Part shown: in pieces, positions 34,701 to 43,669 of the stretch
Position numbering within the stretch: the stretch's first letter is position 1
Layout: each line of letters begins with the position of its first letter
Source of the DNA: Antilocapra americana
Lineage: Eukaryota; Chordata; Mammalia; Artiodactyla; Antilocapridae
Length of the DNA: 64,000 bases
Direction of reading: 5' to 3'
Assembly (NCBI GenBank): GCA_007570785.1
Contig: ML662442.1
Span: 58,014,518-58,078,517, forward strand
Notes under the pieces: model-generated
Seen by the model: the letters and a program-made list of their open reading frames with translations, nothing else
Told to the model about the DNA's origin: nothing
The model's database searches: none
Position numbers and translations under genes: made by a program

Positions 34701-37700
34701 ATTTCAAGCACAAAATATATTTTAAAAATTTTTTTCAAAACAATGCTCTCTAACTACATGAAAAGAAACAAACATACACACACAATACACAGCTAGCTGA
34801 CTTTCAATATTAACTGGTTAGGCACAGATTTTGTTCCTGGGGAGGGCTCAATTGCAAGATTATCTGGCTTAACTCTAGTTTTTAGGATGTTACAAATTAC
34901 ACACTTTATATATCTTTATAGCTCATACTTGTGAAAGCAAAACATGATGGCAGGACAAAAACAATAACAGCAATGTATATGCTAAACAGAAAGACAGCAG
35001 GAAGAAAACAAAAGGAATAAGTGAATGATAAAATAATACAGAATTTTATAATATAAATTACATCCAGCCTCTCATTTCACAGCATTATATTAAAGATAAC
35101 TCATAACATACACAAAAAAAGATTATTAAAAATGAAGTTGTGTAAAACCTGAAATCCAGTAAATATACACAACTTATGAACACTCAATTTAAGAACTTAT
35201 TGTAAGTATATCTGCGCATCAGCCATCACTCAGGCACCAAGGCCGGTCCACCAGCTTCAATAAAACCACAAGCACTGAGGAGCCAGGTCTCTTTCAGTAC
35301 TCCCAGCCCTGTTCTAAGACAGCCATCTCCTAATACTCAAAACCATTTCTACTTTTTTTACCCAATTCATACCTCCCTCATCCCCAGTTATATTTAACCT
35401 TTCAAATCTTCAGGCACATGTTAAGCAGGGATCAGCAAGTTGTTTCTGTAAGGGCCAACAATAAATATTTTAGGTTTTTTAGGCCACGAGGAAAAACTAA
35501 GGGTATCATGTAGGTACTTAGGTGACAAGAGAGAAAACATATTTTCACATTTAACTTATATTTAATTGGACAACTTCAAAATATAGTAATAATTGAGTAC
35601 AATGCTTTATTTTATTAAGAAGATGGGAATTCTGGGGGTGGAGGTGGAGGCAGGTAACATTTTGCTTCACTGGTCTTCAAAGTTGGTGTTCCATCATCAA
35701 CGTTCATCTGTAAATACCATTCTTAGCTCACAGGCCATACAAAAACAAGTGACAGGCTGGGTTTGACCAATGGGCCACACTATGACAACCCAGGTTAAGA
35801 GCCAGAGGGACAGAGGTTGCTCTGGGCTGCTACTCTAACTACATTACATCTAAGCATGCTTCTTAACCACTTTGGAAGCCTAACCACAATTCAAAGGTGA
35901 CTTGCACAGGAAAATAAGTTTCAAACAAATCACCTTTATATGGTAAGGTGGAAACTTACTAGGAAAACAGGTTCTTCAATATAAATATTTTTTCTTGGGT
36001 GAATTAGAATTATTTGCAAAATTAAAGTAGATGTTTAAAAGTACATTAGGTCTTAACCAAAAAGTTGGATGGCAGAACAGAAAAAATAGAGCTTATCTCT
36101 GCCTAAACTTTCCATCGATCTTGAGGACCCAAAAAGCAATGTTAATGTAAAAGAGATTGAATGGGATCACTGTAATACTTCACTTGCCCTAAAACTTTCC
36201 TACACAAGGAAGAAATGTAAGACAAAAAATACACAGCAGTACAGGAGAAAGCATTTCCCATCTTCTTGATCAGGGGTGAACAAAGTACATTTCCTCTCAT
36301 TTTTCTATCATCTGAAAGCTGAGAATAGGTTCACATTTTTAAATGGAAAACAGTTTTTAAATAACCTTTTGTGATGTATGAAAATTATAAGAAATTCAAA
36401 TTGCAGTGTCACAAAAAAAGTTTTATTAAAGCACAGTTATGTTCTTTGTTTCTGAATTATTTATGGCTATTTTTTTTTCTTTTGCCCTGCTACAGCAGAG
36501 TGAGAAGTTACGAAAGAAACCATCAGCCATTAACAGAAAAAGTTTACCAACCCACATGTCCTAGATTATCAATACTTTCATAAATAAGAAAGGTTAGGAC
36601 TGCTAAACTAAAAATTATGTCAGCAATTATATAGGTTTGATTCCAAAACAACACAATGAATGTTTAAAATTTTGAAAATACACCTATTAGCATAGTGATT
36701 AAAGGGAATATATACGATATTCCTGAAAATAACTACTGATTAAATAGAAGAGCAAGCAAATAAGTTTAGATATCTGTATAATGAAAGTGCAATTATTAGC
36801 AATTTCAGTTTGTTTCAAGGTAATATCACAAGTCCATACAGGGACCTCCCTGGCGGTCCAATGGTTAAGACTCCTGAGCTTCACTGCAGGGGCAGAGGTT
36901 CAACCTCTAGTCAGGACTAAGATCCATGTGGTGGCAAAAAGTCCACAGCTCAACTGCACTGTTGAGTGGGCACAGCGGCACATCAGCACTGTTTTCTCCT
37001 CTCAAAGTTCCCATTAGCTCCCACAACCTCTGTTTCTATGTGGAGAATCCCACCACCCTGCCCCGCAAAAGAAATTTACAATCTGGAGTTGTATATTTTT
37101 CTGTTATAGTTTACTATACTTTAGATGGGACATTACTTGTAATATCTGAGAAGCTGGAAATTAGGAAGTCCCAGATAAATAAATCCTTTGTGACTATCAG
37201 GAAGTCCGGGACTGCAATTTTGTATTACACAGTTCTAGGGGACATGTAAGATTTATCATACAACCCAGGCACAACAAATATGTATTGGCAATAAGCCTAA
37301 ATCTGTAAATTGAGCAACTATTTCAGATAATTTGACTTAGGAAATTCTGCAATTGCCTTCACCATTCATCTTGCTATTTTCATTTTATGTCAATTATCAA
37401 AATAATTCTACTTTCTTCCTGCATTTCGGGTGTTGCTACAAAAGACTCTTAAAGGTGGGCTTATCTGAAATGCGAGAAGCATATGCATGCAGACAGTGCC
37501 CCTGAGCAGGGCTTGAAAGATAAACGTGGCCTCTCCAACCAGGAAAATAATTCGCCACCCACGCAAAAAGCTATTGTTCAAATATTTGTTCAACGTATAA
37601 TTCAGGGGTGAAGCCAAGAGCTCGATGGAGGAAATGTGGAGAATCCGGGTGTTGCCCAATCTCTCGCAGCTCACCACTCAGAAACTCAACTCCGCTTTTA

Positions 37701-38482
37701 ACTGACCCCCTCAGCAAACCAAACGAGTTGCAGAGTTAATGATACTTACACTCAGGAAAAGGCAATTAGTCATCAAACATTACTACTCTAATAAGCTATC
37801 CGTGAGGAAGGGGAAGGGGCAGGGGATGCATATCACCCTTCCCACAAAATATTCAAGTGTTCCTTCTAACCATATAACATTCTGGAGAGTAACTGTTAAC
37901 GACAGCTTTCTCCATCTCGTCACAGTTGCAAGGCTGTTCTCCTGCGCCAAGGATGTTTTCAGTGTCTGTTAAGTGGACCAGGCGCTGCTTAGGTTCTGCA
38001 CTCGGAGAATGCCCCTACGGCTCGGGGCATCCTAGGGTAGGAGGCACCGCGGAGACCGCAAGCGCGGGGACCCTGGCCCGGACTGAGACCCGTCCTGCCT
38101 CCCGCTGGGTGATGCGGGCCCCGGCCCCTCGCCCGGACCGCTACAGCCCAGGCCTGTCTGAACTCGGTTCGCACCCACTCGTCCAGGCAGGCGCGGTCTC
38201 CGGCCGCTGAACCGGCTGGCGCTGAGTCCACCCCCCGGGAAGGCAGCCGCAGTGGGAGGCTGGCCGCCCCGCACTGCCCTGACTCGGGGCAGCGCGCGCT
38301 CAAGCCTTGAGCCGCTCCGCACAAACCCCTGCTCCCCGACGCCCGGGCCTACCCCCGGAGACCCTGAGCCCCGCGGGCGCGGAGAATGTTCGCCCGCAGG
38401 CAGATGCAGACGGGCGCTGAGGCTCGCTCTGCACAGCGCCCCCGCCCCGCCGGCCTCCGGCCTCACCTCTGGAGGCTGCCAT
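9821..38482 (-). CDS. SLC35A1: SLC35A1, Golgi CMP-sialic acid transporter, complete CDS in 8 exons
   Basis: SLC35A1 exchanges cytosolic CMP-sialic acid for luminal CMP across the Golgi membrane, feeding sialyltransferases; loss in humans causes a congenital glycosylation disorder. Coding exons on the minus strand, in order: 38482-38467, 34614-34437, 20067-19908, 19727-19575, 14627-14561, 12691-12515, 12054-11920 and 9948-9821. All introns are GT-AG. The sum is 1014 nt, i.e. 337 codons plus TGA, which is the human length (recalled), with no stop or frameshift. The protein starts [16 protein letters not shown]. It has the nucleotide-sugar transporter fold of about ten hydrophobic helices and ends KERVIGV; a C-terminal IIGV-type motif is reported as an ER-export signal in this family. 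Intron 2 is very long (14.4 kb) and intron 3 is only 180 bp. The promoter is a CpG island. Confidence 0.97.
9949..11919 (-). other. SLC35A1 intron 7
   Basis: Nearly 2 kb with a C-rich tract near 10128-10146 and an old MIR copy; otherwise unrecognised. Confidence 0.7.
10893..11062 (-). repeat. MIR SINE
   Basis: GTGCCAGGCGCTGTTCTAAT ... CCAATTTACAGACACAGAAA CTGAGAC ... AAGTAACTTCCCCAAGGC is the reverse MIR consensus order. About 170 bp. Confidence 0.75.
11920..12054 (-). CDS. SLC35A1: SLC35A1 coding exon 7
   Basis: Residues 251-295: [45 protein letters not shown], plus one base of Thr-296. The donor must be gtacgt at 11919 downward, after CAGATAA. That gives ATA A|CA and restores the family sequence LQITLTF. 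The ATAAGT overlapping the junction resembles a donor but has no GT at its start. Confidence 0.93.
12515..12691 (-). CDS. SLC35A1: SLC35A1 coding exon 6
   Basis: Residues 192-250: [59 protein letters not shown], plus one base of Phe-251. Acceptor tttcag, donor gtaagt. Confidence 0.96.
12692..14560 (-). other. SLC35A1 intron 5
   Basis: No gene, RNA or familiar repeat recognised; AT-rich. Confidence 0.6.
14561..14627 (-). CDS. SLC35A1: SLC35A1 coding exon 5 (67 bases)
   Basis: Encodes [22 protein letters not shown] plus one base of Gly-192. Acceptor ctgcag, donor gtaaat. Too short for most ORF searches; identified by family sequence and phase with exons 4 and 6. Confidence 0.95.
14933..15148 (+). 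mobile_element. Bov-tA SINE
   Basis: GGCCTTCCCAGGCGGCACTA head and BovB-derived body ending GAACACGACTGAAGCAATTT. Confidence 0.9.
15733..15949 (+). mobile_element. MER5-type hAT-Charlie fossil
   Basis: GGTCCCCGGACCAACAGCAG ... ATCACCTG ... CAGACCTACTGAATCATAAA ... TGAGAACCACC follows the MER5A order. An A-rich stretch near 15800-15830 interrupts it. Confidence 0.75.
16905..17095 (+). repeat. MIR SINE
   Basis: Contains ACTGCCTGGGCTCAAG, ATCAGTTTCCTCATATGAAA, ATAAATGAGTTAATGTGTGT and AAAGCACTTAGAACA in MIR order. Confidence 0.75.
17172..17211. repeat. (CA)n microsatellite
   Basis: About 20 uninterrupted CA units; likely length-polymorphic. Confidence 0.97.
18079..18270 (+). mobile_element. 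Bov-tA SINE
   Basis: CTCAGCTCAGTTGGTAAAGA head, BovB-derived body, end GGACACGACTGAGCGACTTC. Little diverged, so relatively young. Confidence 0.92.
18727..18807 (+). pseudogene. 5S rRNA pseudogene
   Basis: Starts CTCTATGGTCAATACCACTC TGAAC, then AGGCTAAGCAGG, then CTGGTTAGTACTTGGATGGG AGA. These match the 5' half, box A and box C regions of vertebrate 5S rRNA. About 10 bases are lost between the first block and box A, and the molecule's last ~25 bases are absent. No immediate T-run terminator follows. It sits in SLC35A1 intron 4, antisense to the gene. Confidence 0.85.
19225..19345 (+). repeat. MIR SINE
   Basis: GTGGAACTTTGGATAAGTTA CTTCCTCTCTTTG ... TTATCCATAAAATGAAGGAG is a diverged MIR core. 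Confidence 0.6.
19575..19727 (-). CDS. SLC35A1: SLC35A1 coding exon 4
   Basis: 153 bases = 51 codons in phase 0, residues 119-169: [51 protein letters not shown]. Acceptor ttcttag, donor gtaaga. Confidence 0.97.
19908..20067 (-). CDS. SLC35A1: SLC35A1 coding exon 3
   Basis: Encodes residues 65-118: [54 protein letters not shown]. Acceptor ag is at plus 20068-20069, and donor gtaggt follows CAG. Only 180 bp separate it from exon 4. Confidence 0.96.
20555..20640. repeat. Imperfect inverted repeat (hairpin)
   Basis: Left arm 20555-20588 contains ATATTGACCTGCACCACTCA; right arm 20604-20640 contains TGAGTGATGTAGGTCAATAT. The arms are complementary with a few mismatches and one small indel around a loop of about 15 nt. 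Confidence 0.75.
21301..21390. repeat. 45-bp tandem duplication
   Basis: Two adjacent units of exactly 45 bp (ACACCACA at 21303 and 21348; TATATGCTGAAAAGTAA in both), roughly 85% identical. A minus-strand open frame spans them but has no other support. Confidence 0.8.
22620..23066 (+). mobile_element. BovB LINE 3' fragment
   Basis: Begins TAGTCAAAGCTATGGTTTTT, runs through the ORF2 C-terminal region with internal stops, and ends TTAGCAACTGAACAACAA. 5'-truncated and dead. Confidence 0.9.
23246..23293. repeat. (TA)n(CA)n microsatellite
   Basis: Short TA run grading into an uninterrupted CA run, then CCCCCC. Confidence 0.92.
25684..25741. repeat. Compound (GA)n(GT)n microsatellite
   Basis: About 14 GA units (25684-25712) directly followed by about 14 GT units (25713-25741), abutting the 3' end of the adjacent reverse-oriented SINE. 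Confidence 0.96.
25742..25940 (-). mobile_element. Bov-tA SINE
   Basis: Reverse-oriented body (TGTGACCCCATGGGCTGCAG ... CAGGCAAGAATACTGCAGTG) and head ending CTGAGCCACCACGGAAAA. Confidence 0.9.
26942..27010 (+). repeat. MIR fragment
   Basis: CCAGTCACTTAACTTCCCTC AGCCTCAGATTTCTCATTAC AG is the MIR core. Confidence 0.7.
28206..28413 (+). mobile_element. Bov-tA SINE
   Basis: CCTCTGGTGGCTCAGCAGTA head; body ends GTTGGACACAACTTAGTGAC. Confidence 0.9.
28653..28925 (+). mobile_element. CHR-type tRNA-derived SINE with triplicated tail
   Basis: GGGACTTCCCTAGTGGTCCA ... GGGTTCCATCCCTGGTCAGG is the tRNA-Glu-like head of cetartiodactyl CHR SINEs. The ACATAAAACAGA(A/G)GCAAT tail module occurs more than once: partially from 28751, then from 28803 and 28853, separated by A-rich sequence. 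Confidence 0.8.
30632..30818 (+). mobile_element. Bov-tA SINE with 14-bp target duplication
   Basis: GCTTCTCTTGTGGCTCAGCT head and body ending GACATGACTGAGTGACTTTC. It is flanked by CTACATTATCCTGG at 30618-30631 and 30819-30832, which defines the insertion exactly. Confidence 0.94.
31707..32567 (-). mobile_element. 5'-truncated ruminant L1 with target duplication, containing a sequence gap
   Basis: Poly(T) at the left is the L1 poly(A) tail on the minus strand. 32252-32572 encodes the ORF2 C-terminus (for example [20 protein letters not shown]) on the minus strand. TCCACACCATTTTT occurs at 31693-31706 and 32568-32581 as target duplication. 400 N lie inside. Confidence 0.92.
31799..32198. other. 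Assembly gap (400 N)
   Basis: Exactly 400 undetermined bases inside an L1 copy. The matching interval of the L1 copy at 59660-60004 is only about 117 bp, so the size is probably a placeholder. Confidence 0.99.
32675..32736. repeat. Short degenerate tandem repeat, three units of about 20 bp
   Basis: ATCTATTTCATTCATACCGT is followed by two variants starting at 32698 and 32718. Confidence 0.75.
32765..32832 (-). mobile_element. Bov SINE core fragment
   Basis: CAGGCTCCTCTGTCCATGGG ... CAAGAATACTGGAGGGGGTT with both ends missing. Confidence 0.85.
33050..33185 (+). mobile_element. CHR-type SINE
   Basis: GGGAATTCCCTGGTGGTCCA ... GGTCGATCCCTGGTCAGGGA ACTAGATCCCAGATGCCACA; T-rich tail region at the end. 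Confidence 0.82.
33775..33950 (+). repeat. MIR SINE
   Basis: GTAAAATAGGGGTAATTATC ... AAAAGCACTTAGTACAGTGT CTAACAC follows the MIR 3' half. Confidence 0.65.
33981..34110. mobile_element. Old hAT-like DNA transposon fossil
   Basis: GAAGTCAGCACATTTTCTGT AAGAACCAAATGGTAAATAG ... GTGGGCCACAGTTCGCCAAC. This matches the ends of a common mammalian non-autonomous family whose exact name I cannot fix. The same family recurs at 35418. Confidence 0.55.
34128..34322 (-). mobile_element. MER20-like hAT-Charlie fossil
   Basis: TTTTTCAACTTTGGCACCAC TGATATTTGGGGC ... GCTGTCCTGGAGGACACGGC ... CTCCTGGGGAGCAAAAATGA CCTGAGCTGAGAA matches the order I recall for MER20 in reverse. Family name from memory. Confidence 0.6.
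34437..34614 (-). CDS. SLC35A1: SLC35A1 coding exon 2
   Basis: Acceptor ttccag (plus ct at 34615-34616) and donor gtgagt. Encodes residues 6-64: [20 protein letters not shown], the first helix, then [39 protein letters not shown]. It ends with two bases of Lys-65. Confidence 0.95.
35418..35795. mobile_element. Old hAT-like DNA transposon fossil
   Basis: GGGATCAGCAAGTTGTTTCT GTAAGGGCCAACAATAAATA TTTTAGG at the left and GACCAATGGGCCACACTATG ACAACCC at the right are the two ends of the family also seen at 33981. Confidence 0.55.
36838..36945 (+). mobile_element. CHR-type SINE
   Basis: GGGACCTCCCTGGCGGTCCA ATGGTTAAGACTCC head with CTAGTCAGGACTAAGATCCA; short copy. Confidence 0.8.
38467..38482 (-). 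CDS. SLC35A1: SLC35A1 coding exon 1 (16 coding bases)
   Basis: ATG at 38482-38480 (ACCATGG context), encoding MAASR plus one base of Glu-6, then donor gtgagg from 38466 downward. So short a coding stretch is easily missed by ORF callers. It is supported by exact phase with exon 2 and by the expected MAA-R N-terminus. It lies inside the CpG island; the 5' UTR continues rightward. Confidence 0.9.
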
Positions 38483-38759
38483 GGTTCCCCGACAGCGCCG
38501 CGCGGAACTGCCCCGCGCCCCCTCCGCTCGCGCCGAGGGCACCCGGGCCCGCCTCCTGGGGTCATAGAGACGACGGCCGCGCGGCCTAGAGCGCCTCGCC
38601 GGCCGGCCGGCCGCTGCGTCCCGCCCAGCCAGGCGCCCGGAAGAGGGTCACGAATCCGACCGCCGCGGAAAAGGGGCGGGCCCGGATGGAGAGGCGACCG
38701 GTACCGCCCAGTTTCTGTGGACAAGCGCAGAAACTAGGTTCCACGGCGTTCTGTTCTAA

Positions 38760-38772
38760 ACTACAACTCCCG
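38760..38772 (+). promoter_or_regulatory. ACTAYRNNNCCCR (ZNF143/THAP11-type) motif
   Basis: ACTACAACTCCCG matches the mammalian core-promoter motif ACTAYRNNNCCCR, associated with ZNF143/THAP11/HCFC1. It lies about 280 bp upstream of the SLC35A1 ATG at the edge of the CpG island. Confidence 0.6.
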
Positions 38773-38808
38773 GCGGGCTAAGGAGGCTGAGTCGCGAGAG
38801 CCGAGCGT

Positions 38809-38828
38809 TGCCTTCTGGGAGCTGTAGT
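38809..38828 (-). promoter_or_regulatory. ACTACAGCTCCCAGAAGGCA (ZNF143 SBS2-type) motif
   Basis: On the minus strand this is a near-ideal extended ACTACANNTCCCAGAAGGCA element. It faces the motif at 38760 in inverted orientation about 40 bp away. Known to bind ZNF143/THAP11 in other promoters; binding here is inference. Confidence 0.65.
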
Positions 38829-39293
38829 CCTCACCGGGTGATTTGGCGGCAAATAGGAATTAGGCTTCGATTTAGGGATTCTGGCAAAGCTGTTGTAGAT
38901 CCTCCCCAAACCCGGAAAGTAACAGAAACTAGGCAACTTCTGTAACTTGCATTAACTTCCTCGCTCATTAACTTCTGTTGTTACCTCTTAGACTTATAGT
39001 TTATATTACATATTGTTCGAAGTCTTGCGGCTGTGTCTTCATCGTCAGCATCATCTCATAATCAGCATCATCAGATTATATTTACCTTACTAGACATTCT
39101 AAGTGCACGATCTTCGCTTCACAGTGTTAGGCGTATCAACAGGCACTGACTTCAACTGCTATAATCTCCACATTCACTGAAGCATGTTAATTGGCATAAG
39201 CGATATTAGGAATAATTCACTGTCAAATTGTTTTCAAGATATGTGGATTGGTTAAAAATACTGTTTTATATATGCACCTCCATTCTTACAGGA

Positions 39294-41391
39294 ACTTGGG
39301 TACCACTAGACCATTCAGGTATGACCTAAATCAAATCCCTTATGATTATACAGTAGAAGTGACAAATAGATTCAAGGGATTAGATCTGATAGACAGAGTG
39401 CCTGAGAACTATGGATGGAGGTTCATGACAATGTACAAGAGGCAATGATCAAGACCATTTCCAAAAAAAAGAAATGCTAAAAAGGCAAAATGGTTGTCTA
39501 AGGAGACCTTACAAATAGCTGTGAAAAGAAGAGAAATGAAAGGCAAAGGAGAAAAAGAAAGATATACCCATCTGAATGCAGAGTTCCAAAGACTAGCAAG
39601 GAAAGAGAAGAAAGCCTTTCTCAGCAATCAATGCAAAGAAACAGAGGAAAACTATAGAATGGGAAAGACTAGAGACCTCTTCAAGAAAATTAAAGATACC
39701 AAGGGAACATCTCATGCAAAGATCAGCACAATAAAGGAGAGAAATAGTATGGACCTAACAGAAGCAGAAGATATTAAGAAGAGGTGGTAAGAATACACGG
39801 AAGAACTATACAAAAAAGATCATGATCCAATATAAAATCAGTTTATATTTGTAAAGTTTATAGTGTGATCACTCACCTAGAGCCAGACATCCTGGAATTC
39901 CAAGTCAAGTGGGGTTTAGGAAGCATCATTATGAACAAAGCTAGTGGAGGTGATGGAATTCCAGTTGAGCTATTTCAAATCCTGAAAGATGATGCTGTGA
40001 AAGTGCTGCACTCAATATGCCAGCAAATTTGGAAAACTCAGTAGTGGCCACAGGACTGGAAAAGGTCAGTTTTCATTCCAACCCCAAAGAAAGGCATTGC
40101 CAAAGAATGCTCAAACTACAACACAATTGCACTCATCTCACACACTAGCAAAGTAGTGCTCAAAATTTTCCAAGCCAGGCTTCAACAGGGCATGAACTGA
40201 GAACTTCCAGATGTTCAAGCTGGATTTAGAAAAGGCAGAGGAACCAGAGATCAAATTGCCAACAACTTCTGGATCATCGAAAAAGCAAGAGAGTTCAGAA
40301 AAACATATATTTCTGCTTTATTGACTATGCCAAAGCCTTTGGCTGTATGGATCACAACAAACTGTGGAAAATTCTTGAAGAGATGGGAATACCAGACCAC
40401 CTGACCTGCCTCCTGAGAAATCTATATGCAGGTCAAAAAGCAACAGTTAGAACTGGACATAGAAAAACAGACTGGTTCCAAATTGGGAAAGGAGTACGTC
40501 AAGGCTGTATATTGTCACCGTGCCTATTTAACTTATATGCAGAGTACGTCATGAGAAACTCTGGGCTGGAAGAAGCACAAGCTGGAATCAAGATTGCCAG
40601 GAGAAATATCAATAATCTCAGATATGCAGATGACACCACCCTTATGGCAGAAAGTGAAGAAGAACTAAAGAGCCCCCTGATAATAGTGTAAGAGGAGAGT
40701 GAAAAAGTGGGCTTAAAGCTCAACATTCAGAAAACTAAGATCATGGCATCTGATCCCATCATTTCATTGCAAATAGATGGGGAAACAGTGGCAGACTCTA
40801 TTTTGCGGGGCTCCAAAATCACTGCAGATGGTGACTGCAGCCATGAAATTAAAAGATGCTTGCTCCTTGGAAGAAAAGTTACGACCAACCTAGACAGCAT
40901 ATTAAAAAGCAGAGACATTACTTTACCAACAAAAGTCTATCTAGTCAAAGCTATGGTTTTTCCAGTTGTCATGTACGGATGTTAGAGTTGGACTGTAAAG
41001 AAAGTTGAGTGCCAAAGAATTTATGCTTTTGAACTATGGTGTTGTAGAAGAATCTTGAGGGTCCCTTGGACAACAAGGAGATCCAACCTAGTCCAACCTA
41101 AAGGAAATCAGTCCTGAATGTTCATTGGAAGGACTGATGTTGAAGCTGAAGCTCCAGTACTTTGGCCACTTGATGTGAAGAACTGACTCATTTGAAAACA
41201 CCATGATGCTGGGAAAGATTGAAGGTGGGGGGAGAAGGGGAGGACAGAGGATGAGATGGTTGGGTGGCATCACGGACTCAATGGACATGAATTTGAGTAA
41301 ACACTGGGAGTTTGTGATGGACAGGGAGGCCTGGCATGCTGCAGTCCATGAGGTTGCAAAGAGTTGGACACAACTGAGCAACTGAACTTAA
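39294..41391 (+). mobile_element. BovB (RTE) LINE, 5'-truncated, ORF2 reverse transcriptase remnant
   Basis: BovB ORF2 sequence in several frames broken by stops (for example after 40689). The RT blocks are recognisable: [20 protein letters not shown] near 40491 and the catalytic YADD at 40623-40634, intact. The endonuclease domain is absent (5' truncation). The 3' end reads AGTTGGACACAACTGAGCAA CTGAACTTAAC. Confidence 0.94.
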
Positions 41392-42411
41392 CTGGTGAAC
41401 AGATTTCATGGCAACAAACATTTTCCCAGGGCTGTCTGTGGAGTTTATTCCAGGGACAAAGGTATATTGAAGACTTTAATATATTCAGACAGTTTGGACT
41501 CTGCCTACTATGTATATAATGTATACAGAGAGCATGGAGGCAGAAAATGCAACTGAAAGATAAAGGGATATATTTTGAAAAGTCTCACATGAGTTAAGGA
41601 ATTTTTACTTAATCCCCTAGATAATGAAAAAAGTGTCTTTTTAAGTAAGGGGAGTGAGGGTCGGTGGGGAGGAAGCCAGGTGATCTGATCAGACTTATAT
41701 GTTACAAAAATTATGCTGGTGAATCAGGCAATAGGATTAAATCCTAAATTATGACAACAGCAGTAAGAATAGGAAGACATGGATCTCAAGGGCAGCTGAA
41801 GCCAAATCAACGGGGTGCAATGACTAGTTAAATGTAGGGGCTGTGGGAGACAGTCCAGAAGGTTTTAATTTATGCTGCTGAGTAGGTGGTGATGCCTTTG
41901 ACCACAGAAGGAAATACAAAGAGAGAAACAAGTTTGGTGGAGAAAATGAATTCGGGCTATGTCCTGCTGAAATGGTGTTGACCAACCGATACTGGGTCCA
42001 ACATATGGTTAGAAATCTTTAGGAATGTCCTTGGAGAAGACGAGTTGACCATGTGACCTAGCTCCCTTTATTCTGATTCTTTTATTCTTATCAGATGACT
42101 TTCTGATATTAACTTTTCAAATTGTATTCTGTGTTTTTAATTTGCTTGGCAATTCTACTTTCAGCCCTAACTTCAGAACCCCAAATTGTGGTGTATCAGC
42201 CATTCTTTTCTGTGTTTAGGAATCTTGTAAGATCAAAAGAGGGTTGATTAGAATAGGTAAAATCAAATTCCGGAATTTGTAAAGTTTAGTACTACCTTTA
42301 ACCATCCCACCATCTTCAGGGACAGAGCCCTCCCACTCCAACACTCACCCCCAGGATTTTTGCCTCAACAGCCAGCCAACCTATCTTTAACATCACTTTT
42401 AAATTACAGGT

Positions 42412-42563
42412 ATGATAACAATAAGGTCCTACTGTATAACATAGGGAACTAAATTCAGTATCTTGTGATAAACCATAATGGAAAAGAATATAAAAAAGAT
42501 ATAAGTGAATCTCTTTGCTTAGCATTGTAAATCAACTGTATTTCAATTAAAAAATTAAACTAT
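42412..42563 (+). mobile_element. L1 3'-end fragment
   Basis: CTACTGTATAACATAGGGAA ... ATTGTAAATCAACTGTATTT CAATTAAAAAATTAAA is the typical artiodactyl L1 3' terminus. Confidence 0.8.
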
Positions 42564-43470
42564 AGGTACGAAAATCATGACAACTTAGAAGTAGATCTGG
42601 TTTTTGAAGTTTACCTCTATAATATATGTGGGAAACGGATTTTGAAGCATATCATGCTATTAATATAAGTAACATTTATATTACTTATAAACTATACAAA
42701 CCCCTTAGTAAGAGTCACCTAAGTCAAAAAAAATGTACTAAATATAAATGAACCCCCAGGTGCCGCGGCAAGTTTTAACTGCCCCTCCATCTGAGAGTCT
42801 TCACTATCCATCCATGTGTATTGAGAGTATGTAAGGCAGTAACAAAACAATGGCTCTAAAATTCAGCTATCAGTAATTCACAGGGGCCTGAAACACAGCT
42901 GCCAATGGAGTCAGGCAAACAGGGCAAAGGAGTGAAGTGGGAGCCCTGTAAGGTAGCGGGAGTTGCATCTGCTGCCTTACGTTGCAACCAGATGCACCTG
43001 CCTTACAAAAGGGCAGGGCCACTACTTACGGAAGGCTGACCAAGTGCGGCCAGAGATTCCAGTCTTTTCAAGGGGCCAGAAGCCAGACTCCATGTAAGAT
43101 TTCCAGATTTTAAAAAACATCATGTGATCACAACTATGGTTTAAGATTACATTTTAAGTACTATTACAATTAGAAAAGATAAATGAGAAGTTAAAAAAAA
43201 TGAAGAAGTATTCAACAAATTTGCGCTAGATAAAAGATAAACAGATAAAATAATCTGAGTAAAGGAATACTGAAGTATTAAAATCAAGACCTCAATTGGG
43301 ATAAATAAATAAAAACATCATGTGGGCCTTTGTTCTAACTGTTCCAAATTAATTAAGTCTTAGACCAATTTAATTCATGTTACAATGGATAGCTAATGAA
43401 GCTGAAATTGTTAACTACATTTAAAATTTTTAATGTTCAACATTAAATGTGATTTTAGAAATGAACGTCT

Positions 43471-43608
43471 ATCCCAGGCATAATAATCTAATATTAATGT
43501 ATAAAAAGTTATCTAAATAAATTTCCATCCCAAGCATAATAATCTTATATATAGAAATATCTAATCATATTTTAACATATTAATATCTAACAATTTCAAT
43601 CCCAATGC
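43471..43608. repeat. Degenerate tandem repeat (two to three units, about 56-72 bp)
   Basis: ATCCCAGGCATAATAATCT at 43471 recurs as ATCCCAAGCATAATAATCT at 43527, and partially (ATCCCAATGC) at 43599. It lies just past the probable CFAP206 3' end. Confidence 0.6.
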
Positions 43609-43663
43609 TGCCAAACGTTTTCTTAGAAGTCAAAGAGGAATGGACAGAATTTTACTTTTCAAT

Positions 43664-43669
43664 TTTAAT
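43664..43669 (-). terminator. Candidate CFAP206 poly(A) signal ATTAAA
   Basis: TTTAAT on the plus strand gives ATTAAA on the gene strand, about 210 bases past the stop. No canonical AATAAA was noticed closer. Confidence 0.3.

Larger units (their letters stand above)
34615..38466 (-). other. SLC35A1 intron 1
   Basis: 3.85 kb; holds an old hAT fossil and a CHR-type SINE. Its upstream end lies in the CpG island. No exon seen. Confidence 0.75.
37980..38840. promoter_or_regulatory. CpG island, SLC35A1 promoter and first exon
   Basis: Dense CG dinucleotides in an otherwise AT-rich window, including (GGCC)n-like sequence near 38600-38615 and an Sp1-type GGGGCGGG box near 38674. It contains coding exon 1 of SLC35A1. 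No TATA box is evident upstream of the ATG. Long open frames on both strands here (for example 38032-38724 and 38252-38737) come from high GC content and do not look like proteins. Confidence 0.88.

Noticed and set aside
38032..38737. Long open frames on both strands in the CpG island (230 and 161 codons)
   Set aside because: Composition is GC-driven (Pro, Arg, Gly, Ala-rich), the frames overlap each other on opposite strands and overlap SLC35A1 exon 1; no domain is recognisable.
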